This document shows positions 25,814-34,453 of a stretch of DNA of 40,867 nt, one piece after another. The position numbers were made by a program, and so were the translations under genes. Numbering within the stretch: the first letter of the stretch is position 1; every line of letters starts with the position of its first letter. This DNA comes from Desulfobacterales bacterium (GTDB taxonomy: Bacteria > Desulfobacterota > Desulfobacteria > Desulfobacterales > C00003060). Location of the stretch: positions 1 to 40,867 of the forward strand of contig JAGMBW010000063.1 in the NCBI GenBank assembly GCA_023129535.1. The letters run 5' to 3'. The notes under the pieces were generated by a model. That model saw only the letters and a list, made by a program, of their open reading frames with translations. It was not told the DNA's origin and did no database searches.

Positions 25814-26944
25814 TCACTTTCCCAACACCAGGGCACTGTTCACTCCGCCGAACCCCGAGTTCGTAGAAATAGTTACCCCACCATCAACTGCGCAAGCTTC
25901 CGAAGAGACCCACCCCTTGGCCTCCTCATCAACATCCAGCAAGTTCACCGTAGGCGGAACAACTTTTTCTCTTAATGACTCAAAGGCCACAATTGTTTCT
26001 ACCAGACCGGCTGCTCCCATAGTATGTCCTATTGCGCCCTTGATCGAATACGTCGGTATGCACCGCGTTTCAAAAACCGTCTTAAACGCGTTCATTTCCA
26101 TGGAATCGTTGTATACGGTTCCCGTGCCATGGGCTGCCAAGGATTCCACAGCATCCTCAGAGATATCTGCTGATTGCAGTGCTTTTTGAATAGCCAGCGC
26201 CAATCCGCTCCCGTCCCGTGAAGGGCCGGTCATATGATTGGCATCACTCGTTAATCCCCAGCCGACCACTTCTCCGATCACCGGTCTCTTTTCCCTTGAT
26301 GCCCTCGATTCACTCATGAGCAACATGAATCCTGCTGCTTCACCAAGAGTCAAACCGCTTCTGTTTTTGTCAAAAGGTCGCGCCATATCATTATCCAGTG
26401 CCATCAAAGAAGAAAAACCGGAAAACACAAACTCGCTCACACTGTCACAGGCAACAACGAGCACACAATCACGCTCACCGGAGCAAATCATAGTCGCTGC
26501 CTGAGCAATGGCCGTGCTTGATGACGCACAGGCTGCAGAAACTACGATGCCGGGACCACTTACCCCGCTCAGACCTATCACTTTGTTAAGCAAATAATTG
26601 AGACGGCTGCCTGCAGGATCCGGCCCCCCGTCCAGGATATGCCGCTCCAGAATCTCGATCTCCCCTGTTGTAGTTGCCAGAATCAAGAGCGCGTCATCAG
26701 GAATAACCGCAGATCTTTTTGTCAGCAGCGGCGTCAACATCTGTATCACCAGCGATTCATCCTGCCCGCCAGCAAGGCCAGGGACAACTGCGGCCTTTCC
26801 GGTCAGAAAATATTTTGTTTCAAAGCGGTCCAGCCGCCCGATTGCCGTCTTCCCGGACAATAGTCCATTCCAGCAGGGATCAATCCCCCAGCCGTAAGGA
26901 GTTACCATGTCACATGCAACAACAACTGATTTTACCGCAGACAC
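25814..26944 (-). CDS. Beta-ketoacyl-ACP synthase (second)
   Basis: A 376-residue FabF-like ketosynthase with the complete triad: C139 (VVSAACASSSTA), H272 (AHGTGTVYND) and H307 (KGAIGHTMGAAG). The start is a GTG at 26944 with AGGAG about 7 nt upstream, overlapping the thioesterase by 13 nt. The N-terminal part is slightly short compared with FabF. It is grouped with the dehydratase, thioesterase and DUF3261 lipoprotein genes as in aryl-polyene clusters. It probably supplies one round or one class of elongation that differs from the KS/CLF pair. Confidence 0.88.
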   Translation of the reverse strand: MSAVKSVVVACDMVTPYGWGIDPCWNGLLSGKTAIGRLDRFETKYFLTGKAAVVPGLAGGQDESLVIQMLTPLLTKRSAVIPDDALLILATTTGEIEILERHILDGGPDPAGSRLNYLLNKVIGLSGVSGPGIVVSAACASSSTAIAQAATMICSGERDCVLVVACDSVSEFVFSGFSSLMALDNDMARPFDKNRSGLTLGEAAGFMLLMSESRASREKRPVIGEVVGWGLTSDANHMTGPSRDGSGLALAIQKALQSADISEDAVESLAAHGTGTVYNDSMEMNAFKTVFETRCIPTYSIKGAIGHTMGAAGLVETIVAFESLREKVVPPTVNLLDVDEEAKGWVSSEACAVDGGVTISTNSGFGGVNSALVLGK

Positions 26945-27420
26945 TTAAACTCTCCTGCTTTCCACCGGCCGCGGCACCGTTCCAAAAGCTCTGGAGAAGT
27001 AATGCAAACCTCTCCGGTAATACTATCAACAAACATCTGCACGGTATACCCGGTGGCAGCAATACTACCATCCTCTTTTATCAGCGCGTACTCGGTATTC
27101 AGCCTCGCGCCATCACTCCATATCAACGACGCCAAAATGGTAAACTCTTCATCCAGGGTAAGCTGCCGGTGATAATCAATATGAAACTGCACGATGGGTG
27201 CACGAAGGTTCGCCTCATAAAAATCTTTGTACGAAAGACCGCAGTTTCTGCCGAGCGCAGTGGCTCCTTCTTCAAAATAGGCAGCGTACCTGCCGTACCA
27301 GGCGATCCCCATAATATCGGCCTCGCTGAAATGTACCCGCCTTTTTACTCGCACAAGCAGAGATTCGGGCATCCCTTCAATGCGCTTAAAGTACCCGTTC
27401 TTCCTACGCCGCACCGTCAT
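26932..27420 (-). CDS. Hotdog-fold acyl thioesterase (4HBT type)
   Basis: A single-domain hotdog protein of 162 residues. The segment VHFSEADIMGIAWYGRYAAYFEEG corresponds to the 4-hydroxybenzoyl-CoA thioesterase signature (x-D-x-D-x-x-G-x-x-x-x-x-x-Y), with D35 as the likely catalytic acid. It overlaps the dehydratase upstream by 4 nt and the ketosynthase downstream by 13 nt. Aryl-polyene clusters carry a thioesterase of this type in a similar place, probably for proofreading or release of acyl-ACPs. The first 20 residues are basic and may not belong to the fold. Confidence 0.82.
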   Translation of the reverse strand: MTVRRRKNGYFKRIEGMPESLLVRVKRRVHFSEADIMGIAWYGRYAAYFEEGATALGRNCGLSYKDFYEANLRAPIVQFHIDYHRQLTLDEEFTILASLIWSDGARLNTEYALIKEDGSIAATGYTVQMFVDSITGEVCITSPELLERCRGRWKAGEFKCLR

Positions 27421-27812
27421 TGCGCCCTTTGTTTTTCTTCTTCAAGACTCACTCTTAACTGCAATTTGGCGATTTTCTTACCTTTACTGGTTATAAGTGC
27501 TTTCACTATGGCTTCTTTGCCGCTCTCCATTTGCTCCAGGCACTCAAAAAACAGTTCTTCACCGCAGGAGACGGGCGAAAAGAACTTGGCCAGGATGATT
27601 TCTTTTAGTCTGACTCTTTTTTTAAGCCATGTCTCCAGGATCACCACCACAGCCTGTATCTTACAAACTCCAGGGAGTACAGGCCTGCCGGGAAAATGTC
27701 CTTGAAAACCGATGAAATCCTCGGGAAATACAAACCGGGCCGTCACCTTCCCTTCGTCAGTTTCGGTCAAATGAGACATGCACTGTTTGATTTCCTGTAC
27801 AAGCACGTTCAT
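27417..27812 (-). CDS. FabZ-like 3-hydroxyacyl-ACP dehydratase
   Basis: A 131-residue hotdog protein with the FabA/FabZ signature GFQGHFPGRPVLPGVCKIQA. H39 is the catalytic His. The acidic residue normally found a few residues later (Glu in FabZ, in PGV..IE) is Gln53 here, so dehydratase activity may be altered. The ATGA overlap links it to the DUF3261 lipoprotein, and the thioesterase overlaps it in turn. A dehydratase without an enoyl reductase would leave double bonds in the growing chain. A second hotdog is fused to a radical SAM enzyme at 31671-33161 and could share the work. Confidence 0.8.
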   Translation of the reverse strand: MNVLVQEIKQCMSHLTETDEGKVTARFVFPEDFIGFQGHFPGRPVLPGVCKIQAVVVILETWLKKRVRLKEIILAKFFSPVSCGEELFFECLEQMESGKEAIVKALITSKGKKIAKLQLRVSLEEEKQRAQ

Positions 27813-28531
27813 GACCGGATCTCCTTTAATCGCACAACCAATTGATACTGGTGTTCATGATGGGTGAGTATGATACCAGCCGGATACAGCTTTTCCTTTT
27901 CCCGGCGGTATTCGTAATAAGAAACAGTCCATACCCGGCAGCTTCCCTTGTAATACCGCTTTTCAATGAGCGCGTTATCAATCCCCGCAAAGACATATTC
28001 CATTACACCGGCTGCTGTCGCCTGTCTGAAAATAATTTTGTATTTCTCCTTGTATACCTTGGCTTCAGGACCAGGAACACGGTCAAAATATATTCTCCTG
28101 ATATCGTCTGCCACTGCGCGAGCAAAATTACCCCGGCGGGTAAATTCTTCGATAGCGAACCTGCACTCAACGTCATTGGCGTCCCCTGATAATTCAAACA
28201 GCTTAACCCCGAGGGGATTAAGGCCTGCGACTGTAAAAACCTTCTGACGAGTATCCACAGCACTATACCCGATAACAGAAATGGCATACCTGCCATACTG
28301 GAAAACGATTGTATTGACAAGCTGGAATTGAGGAGGGAGTGACTGGGCAAACTCTCTCCTCACGGCCGCAGGCTCAATTGCATCAACGGGAATATAGGAA
28401 ACACGTTGAAAAGGAATACTACTGCAGCCGGTGCTGGACAACACCAGTAGACCTACAATTATCAACTGTGGCACGATAGCAAAGGCTCTTTTGGATTGTT
28501 GATTTTGGAATGTGCGTGAACGGTTATGCAT
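27809..28531 (-). CDS. DUF3261-like outer-membrane lipoprotein
   Basis: A lipoprotein of 240 residues. A long N-terminal region with a hydrophobic helix ends in the lipobox SSTGC, so C36 would be lipidated. The mature part, including VNTIVFQYGRYAISVIGYSAVD and GLNPLGVKLFELSGD, matches the DUF3261 pattern seen next to MMPL exporters in aryl-polyene clusters. It probably helps receive or insert the exported lipid at the outer membrane, together with the LolA-like carrier. It overlaps the transporter by 8 nt and the dehydratase by 4 nt. The ribosome site is weak, consistent with coupled translation. Confidence 0.75.
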   Translation of the reverse strand: MHNRSRTFQNQQSKRAFAIVPQLIIVGLLVLSSTGCSSIPFQRVSYIPVDAIEPAAVRREFAQSLPPQFQLVNTIVFQYGRYAISVIGYSAVDTRQKVFTVAGLNPLGVKLFELSGDANDVECRFAIEEFTRRGNFARAVADDIRRIYFDRVPGPEAKVYKEKYKIIFRQATAAGVMEYVFAGIDNALIEKRYYKGSCRVWTVSYYEYRREKEKLYPAGIILTHHEHQYQLVVRLKEIRS

Positions 28532-30968
28532 TCTTTAGCCACAACCTGTACAAAGCCGGAACAACTATCAGTGAAGCAACGTAACCCACCGATACGCCTG
28601 TCACCAGAGTTATCCCGATAGAAAACAGTACCGGATGTTTAGCAAATAAGAGTACGCCGGCTCCAATAAGGGTTGTGAGCGCTGACAGCGTTACTGCCAT
28701 ACGCGTCCCTGTCCGCAAGTCATACCGGCACGTATAGACCATGAATATACCGTAGTCGATGCACAGACCAACAACAACCATGGCAGCAATCACACTGGGC
28801 GCATTCACAGACAACGCCAGTACGGACATCATCCCCAGTACCACCATAATGCCGGTAACAACCGGAACCAGGGCCAGCGCGGCTAATCGTATATCCTTCA
28901 ACAACAAACACGTCATTGCCGGAATAAACAACGCGGCAATGCCAGACAGCAAGACAATTTCCGAGGAAACGGATTGCGAAAGGGCGCGGGAGAGCGTTTT
29001 CCGGGATACCAAAAATGTCCCCGGATAACCACTGCTTACTGCTGTCAAGGCCGTAACATATTGATCTTCATCTGGGAAAAACGATAACACCTGGTACCCG
29101 TTCTGTTTCTTCAGCACAAACCGTTCCTTCAACGTCTCGAAAAAGCTGAGTCCTTCTGGCTCACCTTGAACTACCGTACCGGCATACAAATGTTCAAAAA
29201 ACGGAGAAAAGGCATCTTCGGAAAAATGATACGCAGGGCCATGCTCACGAAGAAGCTTTTTCAGTTTGGCTTCCTTTCCTTGCTTCCAGAACGCTTTCCA
29301 GCGCATGGCATTTGAATTCCGTGTTTGTTTTGATGGCCATATCACCGCAAAACTTGAAAAATTGTCTTCTCCCACCTCAGCCGTTGCTTCCCGGTAAATT
29401 CGTTCATTCTGCAAAAGCGCTTCTTCCAGAGTTTTTCCGGGCACGACAAAAACCGCCGGTTTATCCTCTCCTCCCCACACAAGATGGAACTTTTGTTCCG
29501 CTTGAATAATTTCCGGCTCACTCCCGTCAAGCTGGCTGATATCACTGTTAAAGGTTACCCGACAAGACAAGATCACAGCGGTCACCATAACCATTCCCCA
29601 GCAGGCAACTCGTATTGTATCCGGCATTTGAGTTGAAAGCTGAAAGCTAAAACCTAAAAGATTCCTGCTTTCAGCTTTCAGCCTTGACCCTTGAGCCTTG
29701 AGCCTTGAGCCTTGAATCATACCGGGAAATCGGTCATAAGCTCCACAACCCAAAAAATGAGGTAAAATGAACAACGCCCCGGCAAGACACAAGACAATGC
29801 TGAGAATCGAAAAGAAAGCAAGCTGATGGTATCCTTGCACACTGGAAAAGAAAAATGCGGCAAAAACGCTTATGGTGGTCAGCGCTCCGATAACCACCGG
29901 TTTTGCTACGTCCTTAACGGCATCGGCCCGGCCGCCCCTGGCACGCACTGCCATATACACGTGAATTGCATAGTCCACCGCTATCCCAGCAATAACACCA
30001 CCCATGCCGATAATAAAATACGAGAGTTCCTTAAGCATCAGGGAAGAGAGGTTTATGGAGACAAGAACAGATAGCAGCGGCAACAGGAAGACCATCACTG
30101 CCTTGATATCGCGGAAAACAAAGACAAATAAGCACAAAAAAGCAACCGAAGCGATGGTCAACGTTAACCGGATATCCCTTTTCATAACGTCTTCATTGCT
30201 GATCGTGTGAAGATGTCCGGCAATGATATCCCCGGAAATAAAGGGAGGCAGTCCCTCCAATTTTTTACGTAAATACGATATCAGTCTCCGGGAGCCAAAC
30301 CCGTCTGTGAGAACCACCGGGGTCTCAAGAATGAGCATTGCATGTTTTCCATCCCGGCTAACAAAATGCCCCTCTTCAATCCTAACATCGTACCCCAGCG
30401 AAGAAGACAGTTTTTGTAGAGACCCAAGAACACCCGATTTTACCCCCAACGGATCAGACCGAATAAAGGGCATCATAAACGTACTGGCGGGGATTAGTAA
30501 CTGTCGGTAATTTCGGCGCAGGCTTTCTTTGACTCCTGCCGGGGTTATCTGTTGCTTGATGAGGGAGAGGGCTTGTTCGTCAAGCAACTGCGGAGTATAC
30601 TTCAGAAAAGAGAGCATTCCCTCCACCATGTTGTTTCCGGCAACACCGCTTACCACGTCCGTCACCATGGGTGGCTTCAGAGATTCCGCTAATCGATCAA
30701 CAGCAAGGATGAGGTCTCGTGTCGTATGTTCGGAAGATGCCAGTTCGAAAGAAAGTACAACCTTATCCGAAAAATGAGATTCCCTCAGAAAACGTATGCT
30801 GCGGTGAACCTCATCATTTCCGGGGAGCATTAATTCGATGTTGCTATCGAAGGAAACAAACCTGAGGCCGATCGCTGCAGTAGTAACTATAATGCCTACC
30901 AATCCCGCAACCAGCCATTTCCGTTGGTGAATGCTGTCACTGAAACGAGAAAAATAATCATTGAACAC
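28524..30968 (-). CDS. MMPL/RND-family lipid exporter
   Basis: An inner-membrane transporter of 814 residues from GTG 30968 (GGGAAG upstream; TTG 30998 also possible). It has the RND duplicated layout: a first helix (about 19-39), a periplasmic domain, helices from about 270 to 407, a second helix near 458-470, a second periplasmic domain and helices from about 670 to 805. GxxxDYAIH (VAGIAVDYAIHVY) and GLCIDYGIFMVY are the conserved charged membrane motifs of both halves. MMPL proteins move lipids outward. It sits between the LolA-like carrier and DUF3261 lipoprotein, as in aryl-polyene clusters. Oddly, residues about 417-449, in the loop before the second half, are encoded by repeat DNA. Confidence 0.88.
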   Translation of the reverse strand: MFNDYFSRFSDSIHQRKWLVAGLVGIIVTTAAIGLRFVSFDSNIELMLPGNDEVHRSIRFLRESHFSDKVVLSFELASSEHTTRDLILAVDRLAESLKPPMVTDVVSGVAGNNMVEGMLSFLKYTPQLLDEQALSLIKQQITPAGVKESLRRNYRQLLIPASTFMMPFIRSDPLGVKSGVLGSLQKLSSSLGYDVRIEEGHFVSRDGKHAMLILETPVVLTDGFGSRRLISYLRKKLEGLPPFISGDIIAGHLHTISNEDVMKRDIRLTLTIASVAFLCLFVFVFRDIKAVMVFLLPLLSVLVSINLSSLMLKELSYFIIGMGGVIAGIAVDYAIHVYMAVRARGGRADAVKDVAKPVVIGALTTISVFAAFFFSSVQGYHQLAFFSILSIVLCLAGALFILPHFLGCGAYDRFPGMIQGSRLKAQGSRLKAESRNLLGFSFQLSTQMPDTIRVACWGMVMVTAVILSCRVTFNSDISQLDGSEPEIIQAEQKFHLVWGGEDKPAVFVVPGKTLEEALLQNERIYREATAEVGEDNFSSFAVIWPSKQTRNSNAMRWKAFWKQGKEAKLKKLLREHGPAYHFSEDAFSPFFEHLYAGTVVQGEPEGLSFFETLKERFVLKKQNGYQVLSFFPDEDQYVTALTAVSSGYPGTFLVSRKTLSRALSQSVSSEIVLLSGIAALFIPAMTCLLLKDIRLAALALVPVVTGIMVVLGMMSVLALSVNAPSVIAAMVVVGLCIDYGIFMVYTCRYDLRTGTRMAVTLSALTTLIGAGVLLFAKHPVLFSIGITLVTGVSVGYVASLIVVPALYRLWLKNA
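29634..29717. repeat. Period-7 inverted repeat inside the exporter gene
   Basis: TGAAAGCTGAAAG (29634-29646) and its perfect complement CTTTCAGCTTTCA (29668-29680) form a 13-bp stem with a 21-nt loop. Four CCTTGAG-type units follow (29682-29714). The reading frame of the exporter remains open and yields GSRLKAQGSRLKAESR, a repeat-encoded peptide. The same repeat style fills the ilv spacers. Confidence 0.85.
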
Positions 30969-31638
30969 GCGGTTTAACTTCCCAGGCCTCGGCACCAATC
31001 GGAATATTCAACAGGGTATCGACGAATGTCAGGAGCGTGCTGTCTCCACTCTTTTCTTCTATACATATCTGGTAGATATAACGTTCATCTATCCTGAATA
31101 CAACAGTCACGCTGTCAATAACGTTGGAGGCAACCGTGGCCTTACGGGGAATAAATCTAAGGGAAACCGGTCTTTGCTTGAGCAGCATTACGTCGTATTC
31201 CGCCAGCAGTGACGTGTATGTCCCCGAAAACCACTCTCTCATCTGTCCAACAACCGCCTGGAACCCAGGATTTTTTGACAACGGTATCTGTTGAACCCGT
31301 CGGGTATCTTCATCCCACTGGCGAACCGTATCGTCCTTCATGACCAGAGAGTACCGCATTGGTTTCTTCACATGCCAGGCAAAATGCGCTGGTTTCTGCA
31401 GGAAGATGGTTCCTTCCAAGACAAGCGTTTGGTCAAAAACAGCCAGTTTTTTTTCCTGGACAAAACCTGTTTGCAAGGTCTGCATTGCGGACATCTTTTC
31501 TTCCAGCCTGCCGAGGACGCTATCTATGTTCGAGGCAACATCCAGGGACTCTTCAGTCGCAGACGGCTCAGCATGAGAGTGCACCCCAAACAGGCATAAA
31601 CACAACATGAGCCATAGGGCATTCTTTTTCAATCTCAT
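30958..31638 (-). CDS. LolA-like outer-membrane lipoprotein carrier protein
   Basis: A periplasmic carrier of 226 residues. The start at ATG 31638 gives a clean signal peptide (MRLKKNALWLMLCLCLFGVHSHA, cleavage near 23/24) and has a GAGGG ribosome site; a longer frame to 31674 reads only repeat DNA. The mature part MQTLQTGFVQEKKLAVFDQTL..GTIFLQKPAHFAWHV follows the LolA pattern (F.Q......SGTF...P..F.W). LolA-type proteins shuttle acylated cargo across the periplasm. It is followed by the MMPL exporter with an 11-nt overlap and preceded by the radical SAM fusion. Confidence 0.85.
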   Translation of the reverse strand: MRLKKNALWLMLCLCLFGVHSHAEPSATEESLDVASNIDSVLGRLEEKMSAMQTLQTGFVQEKKLAVFDQTLVLEGTIFLQKPAHFAWHVKKPMRYSLVMKDDTVRQWDEDTRRVQQIPLSKNPGFQAVVGQMREWFSGTYTSLLAEYDVMLLKQRPVSLRFIPRKATVASNVIDSVTVVFRIDERYIYQICIEEKSGDSTLLTFVDTLLNIPIGAEAWEVKPRVQ

Positions 31639-31640
31639 CC

Positions 31641-31678
31641 AATCCCTCAATTCCTGAATCCCTGAATCCCTCAATTCT
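31641..31678. repeat. 8-bp repeat at the start of the LolA-like gene
   Basis: TCCCTGAA/TCCCTCAA-type units run across the junction between the radical SAM fusion and the LolA-like gene. On the transcribed strand the unit supplies GAGGG, the probable ribosome site of the downstream gene. It also overlaps the last codons of the upstream gene. Confidence 0.6.
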
Positions 31679-33161
31679 CCCCTGTATTATGCCAGACTGT
31701 AATTTCTCCTCGGGCAAGCACATGGTTACCTCGTGAAACGGTCCCTTTCACGATACCGAAATCACCGTATCGTGCATATTTGTACACCGATATGTGCAAT
31801 GTATCACCAACCCGAGCCTTCCCCGATATCTCAAGCTTTTTCGCACCCAACAGAAACCCATCCGGCGCTGATTCAGACGCACCCATTTGCTTAAACCCGT
31901 TCAGGGCCGCTATGGATTGTGCCATCATTTCAAGATATATGGCATCATCAATGATGCCGTTTTCTCCGACAGACGGCATCCCTTCTAATATCTTTACTGA
32001 AATCTGTGCCGAGCGTTCCGCCACGGTGAGCAGGGTATCAACAACCCGCATCGGTGGTTTTTGTGGGATAATGTCATCAACGGCTACCGGCAGACGAACA
32101 ATTTCTTCCTGCCGATCCACGTTTTTCCAGCACAAAGGATCGGAGGCAAGATAATTGCCGGTCAACTGGTACGCTGCCCCGCGGCACCCGTAACAATGGT
32201 CTGCCTTCTCACAGGTGCGGCATGGCCCCATTATGGTATGTCGGTAGTCCCTGAGGTCCTGAATAACCTCGCTGTCCTTTATGATATCACGAAGCTTTTG
32301 CTTCCGGATATTTCCCACTGGTATGGTCACCCCGACACAGGGCATCACATCTCCCTGGGAGGTCACCAGGCAGGAAAATTGGTGCCGCAAACATTTATTC
32401 CCCACAAGAGGAGGCTGGGGTTCCCAGACCTGGCCATACCGCTTACGGTCAATCTCTGCAATCTCTGAGAAGATTTCGTACAGTTTCCGAGCATCAACTC
32501 TTAACCATTCGTTCTGTTTTGCATTCTCCTGGGGAGTAATGATCTCAAAATAGGGAACGATGTCCTGGTCCCTCAGCCACTGCCACATATCCACGATTTC
32601 ATGAATATTTTGCTGACAAATAATGGTGCTGACCGCCAGAAATGCTTCTTTGGAAGGATACCCCGCCTGTTTCACATTATGAAATGCTGCCTGGATAAGC
32701 TTATAAGACCCCTTTGTTCCGGAAAGGGTATCCTGCAACTTCTCATCAAAGGTATTCATTTTCAAGACAACTCTCACATTGTGGTCAAATAACTGTTTTG
32801 CAAAATCAGCCGTAACATAGGAACCGTTGGTAAACATCTCCACTTCAAGATCCTGGCCTCTGATAAATGCGATCATCTCCAGAACATATGGATATATCGT
32901 GGGCTCTCCGCCGAGAATAATAATCTTCTTGGCTCCCAGGTTCTTGGCCTGCAAGATAACGTCACAAATTTCTTCTCTGGACAGTTCATTTTCAAGAGCA
33001 GGGTTTTGCGGCACATAACAGTACGGACAGTGAAAATTACAGCGCCGGCTGAACTCGATTTCCATGGAAAGAAGCCTGCCGTTTCTTACTGCTTCTTCGA
33101 TCTCATCCTGGGCAAATTCAAAATTGGGAATTGGACTGGGGCAGCTCGCCATCTCATTCAT
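31671..33161 (-). CDS. Radical SAM/SPASM enzyme fused to a dehydratase-like hotdog
   Basis: A 496-residue fusion. The N-terminal radical SAM domain has C41, C45 and C48 in CNFHCPYC and the GGEPT motif near 84-88. A SPASM-type auxiliary cluster region follows with C257, C264, C275, C314, C317, C323, C326 and C344. From about 355 to 490 comes a hotdog domain (PQKPPMRVVDTLLTV, YLEMMAQSIAALNG, DGFLLGAKKLEI) like the ApeP-type 3-hydroxyacyl-ACP dehydratases. The same enzyme could therefore dehydrate and radically modify an ACP-bound chain. The ATG at 33161 overlaps the ligase stop by 4 nt; ATG 33152 has a better-spaced AGGAG. I know of no standard name for this fusion. Confidence 0.85.
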   Translation of the reverse strand: MNEMASCPSPIPNFEFAQDEIEEAVRNGRLLSMEIEFSRRCNFHCPYCYVPQNPALENELSREEICDVILQAKNLGAKKIIILGGEPTIYPYVLEMIAFIRGQDLEVEMFTNGSYVTADFAKQLFDHNVRVVLKMNTFDEKLQDTLSGTKGSYKLIQAAFHNVKQAGYPSKEAFLAVSTIICQQNIHEIVDMWQWLRDQDIVPYFEIITPQENAKQNEWLRVDARKLYEIFSEIAEIDRKRYGQVWEPQPPLVGNKCLRHQFSCLVTSQGDVMPCVGVTIPVGNIRKQKLRDIIKDSEVIQDLRDYRHTIMGPCRTCEKADHCYGCRGAAYQLTGNYLASDPLCWKNVDRQEEIVRLPVAVDDIIPQKPPMRVVDTLLTVAERSAQISVKILEGMPSVGENGIIDDAIYLEMMAQSIAALNGFKQMGASESAPDGFLLGAKKLEISGKARVGDTLHISVYKYARYGDFGIVKGTVSRGNHVLARGEITVWHNTGEN

Positions 33162-34453
33162 CTCCTGTCTATAAAATGAACAGGTTTCCTCGACTTTGGA
33201 GTGTATACCTGTTGTTTGACGGTTTCCTCATCCGTAATCACAACGGCCGATTTTACCCTCAATCGTGCCTGAAGTCTATCCTGTATGATATTAGCAGTAC
33301 AGGACGTGTCATTCACGGCCGCATAAATGGTCATGCTGTCGGACAGATCACTTTCGCTGGTTACCACTATATAGTATTCGCTTACAGCATTCAATTCTTC
33401 CAGGACCGAATATACGGCCTGCGGATACACAGTCGTACCTCGAATCTTCATCATCTGTTTGCTTCTTCCCAGGATCGGCCCCAGTCGGGGAGAAAACCGA
33501 CCGCAGGAACACGGCGTATCGATCAGGAAACTCATGTCGCCCGTCCTAAAGCGTACCAGAGGCATTCCTTCCACGGCCATTGGTGTCACAACAACCTCTC
33601 CTATGATTCCGGGGGGAAGGACTCTCCCGTTTGCATCAACAATCTCTACAACGGCTAAATCCGGATGGAGATGCCCTCCTTGTTGGGCAGTACATTCACA
33701 GAATGTCGTCACGATTTCCGAAGAGGCATAGGTGGAAAATGCTTTTGCCTGCCATATATTCTGCAAATCATTGCCTATTTTCAATAATCCGAGATCGTTG
33801 TCTCGTAGCGGTTCACCAATGCACACCAGCCTGGATACGGCTGTCTTGGCCGGATTCATTCCTTTTCCCTGCAGGTAAAGGCCCAATTTTTTCAAGAACG
33901 TCGGAACTCCCACAATAACGGTAGGGTCCATCCACTCGATGATGTCCCGATGACTTTCAAGGCTGTTTAGACCGTTCCGGATCGCAGCGGCACCGAGACT
34001 GCGTATCCCCAAAAAATACGCCAGGCCTGCAACGAAACACCGGTCCATCGTACACGTCAGTAGCACCATATCCGCTGGCGTTATCCCACATCCCTCAAAG
34101 GACTTCTCTTCGTTGTAGGCAAGGCGCTGGAGATCGTCATTAGTATACATCAACCTGCTCGGACGGCCGGTCGTCCCTGATGACAAAACAATGTCAACAA
34201 TCCTCGCAGAAGAAACCGCGCAGAAATCATCATTATGCTGTTCAATATCGGATTTCTCAGTGAACGGGAGCACGGACAACTGCTCGAGGGTGATGCTCTC
34301 ACAGTCCATGTCGGAATTGTTCAGGGTTCTCCGGTAGTAAGGCGAATGTTCACGACAGTAAACGAGGTGTTCGCGCAACCTGTTCTCCTGAACCTCCCTG
34401 ATGTCATCAGGAGCGGAAAAGGATATATATCGGTAACGGTCTAGGTCCGTCAT
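33158..34453 (-). CDS. PaaK/F390-synthetase-like AMP-forming ligase
   Basis: An adenylate-forming enzyme of the phenylacetate-CoA ligase/coenzyme F390 synthetase branch, 431 residues. It has the P-loop SSGTTGRPSR (91-100), the signature YASSE, RTGD, and the C-terminal GRSKQMMKIRGTTVYP hinge. It would activate an acid as acyl-AMP, perhaps to load the ACP two genes upstream. A PaaK-like ligase is one of the genes reported near the anammox ladderane cluster. It overlaps PlsC and the radical SAM fusion by 4 nt each. The substrate is unknown. Confidence 0.85.
   Translation of the reverse strand: MTDLDRYRYISFSAPDDIREVQENRLREHLVYCREHSPYYRRTLNNSDMDCESITLEQLSVLPFTEKSDIEQHNDDFCAVSSARIVDIVLSSGTTGRPSRLMYTNDDLQRLAYNEEKSFEGCGITPADMVLLTCTMDRCFVAGLAYFLGIRSLGAAAIRNGLNSLESHRDIIEWMDPTVIVGVPTFLKKLGLYLQGKGMNPAKTAVSRLVCIGEPLRDNDLGLLKIGNDLQNIWQAKAFSTYASSEIVTTFCECTAQQGGHLHPDLAVVEIVDANGRVLPPGIIGEVVVTPMAVEGMPLVRFRTGDMSFLIDTPCSCGRFSPRLGPILGRSKQMMKIRGTTVYPQAVYSVLEELNAVSEYYIVVTSESDLSDSMTIYAAVNDTSCTANIIQDRLQARLRVKSAVVITDEETVKQQVYTPKSRKPVHFIDRR

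Noticed and set aside
26719-27705. 328-codon open frame on the plus strand
   Set aside because: It lies opposite three well-supported genes (ketosynthase, thioesterase, dehydratase) and has no recognisable domain.
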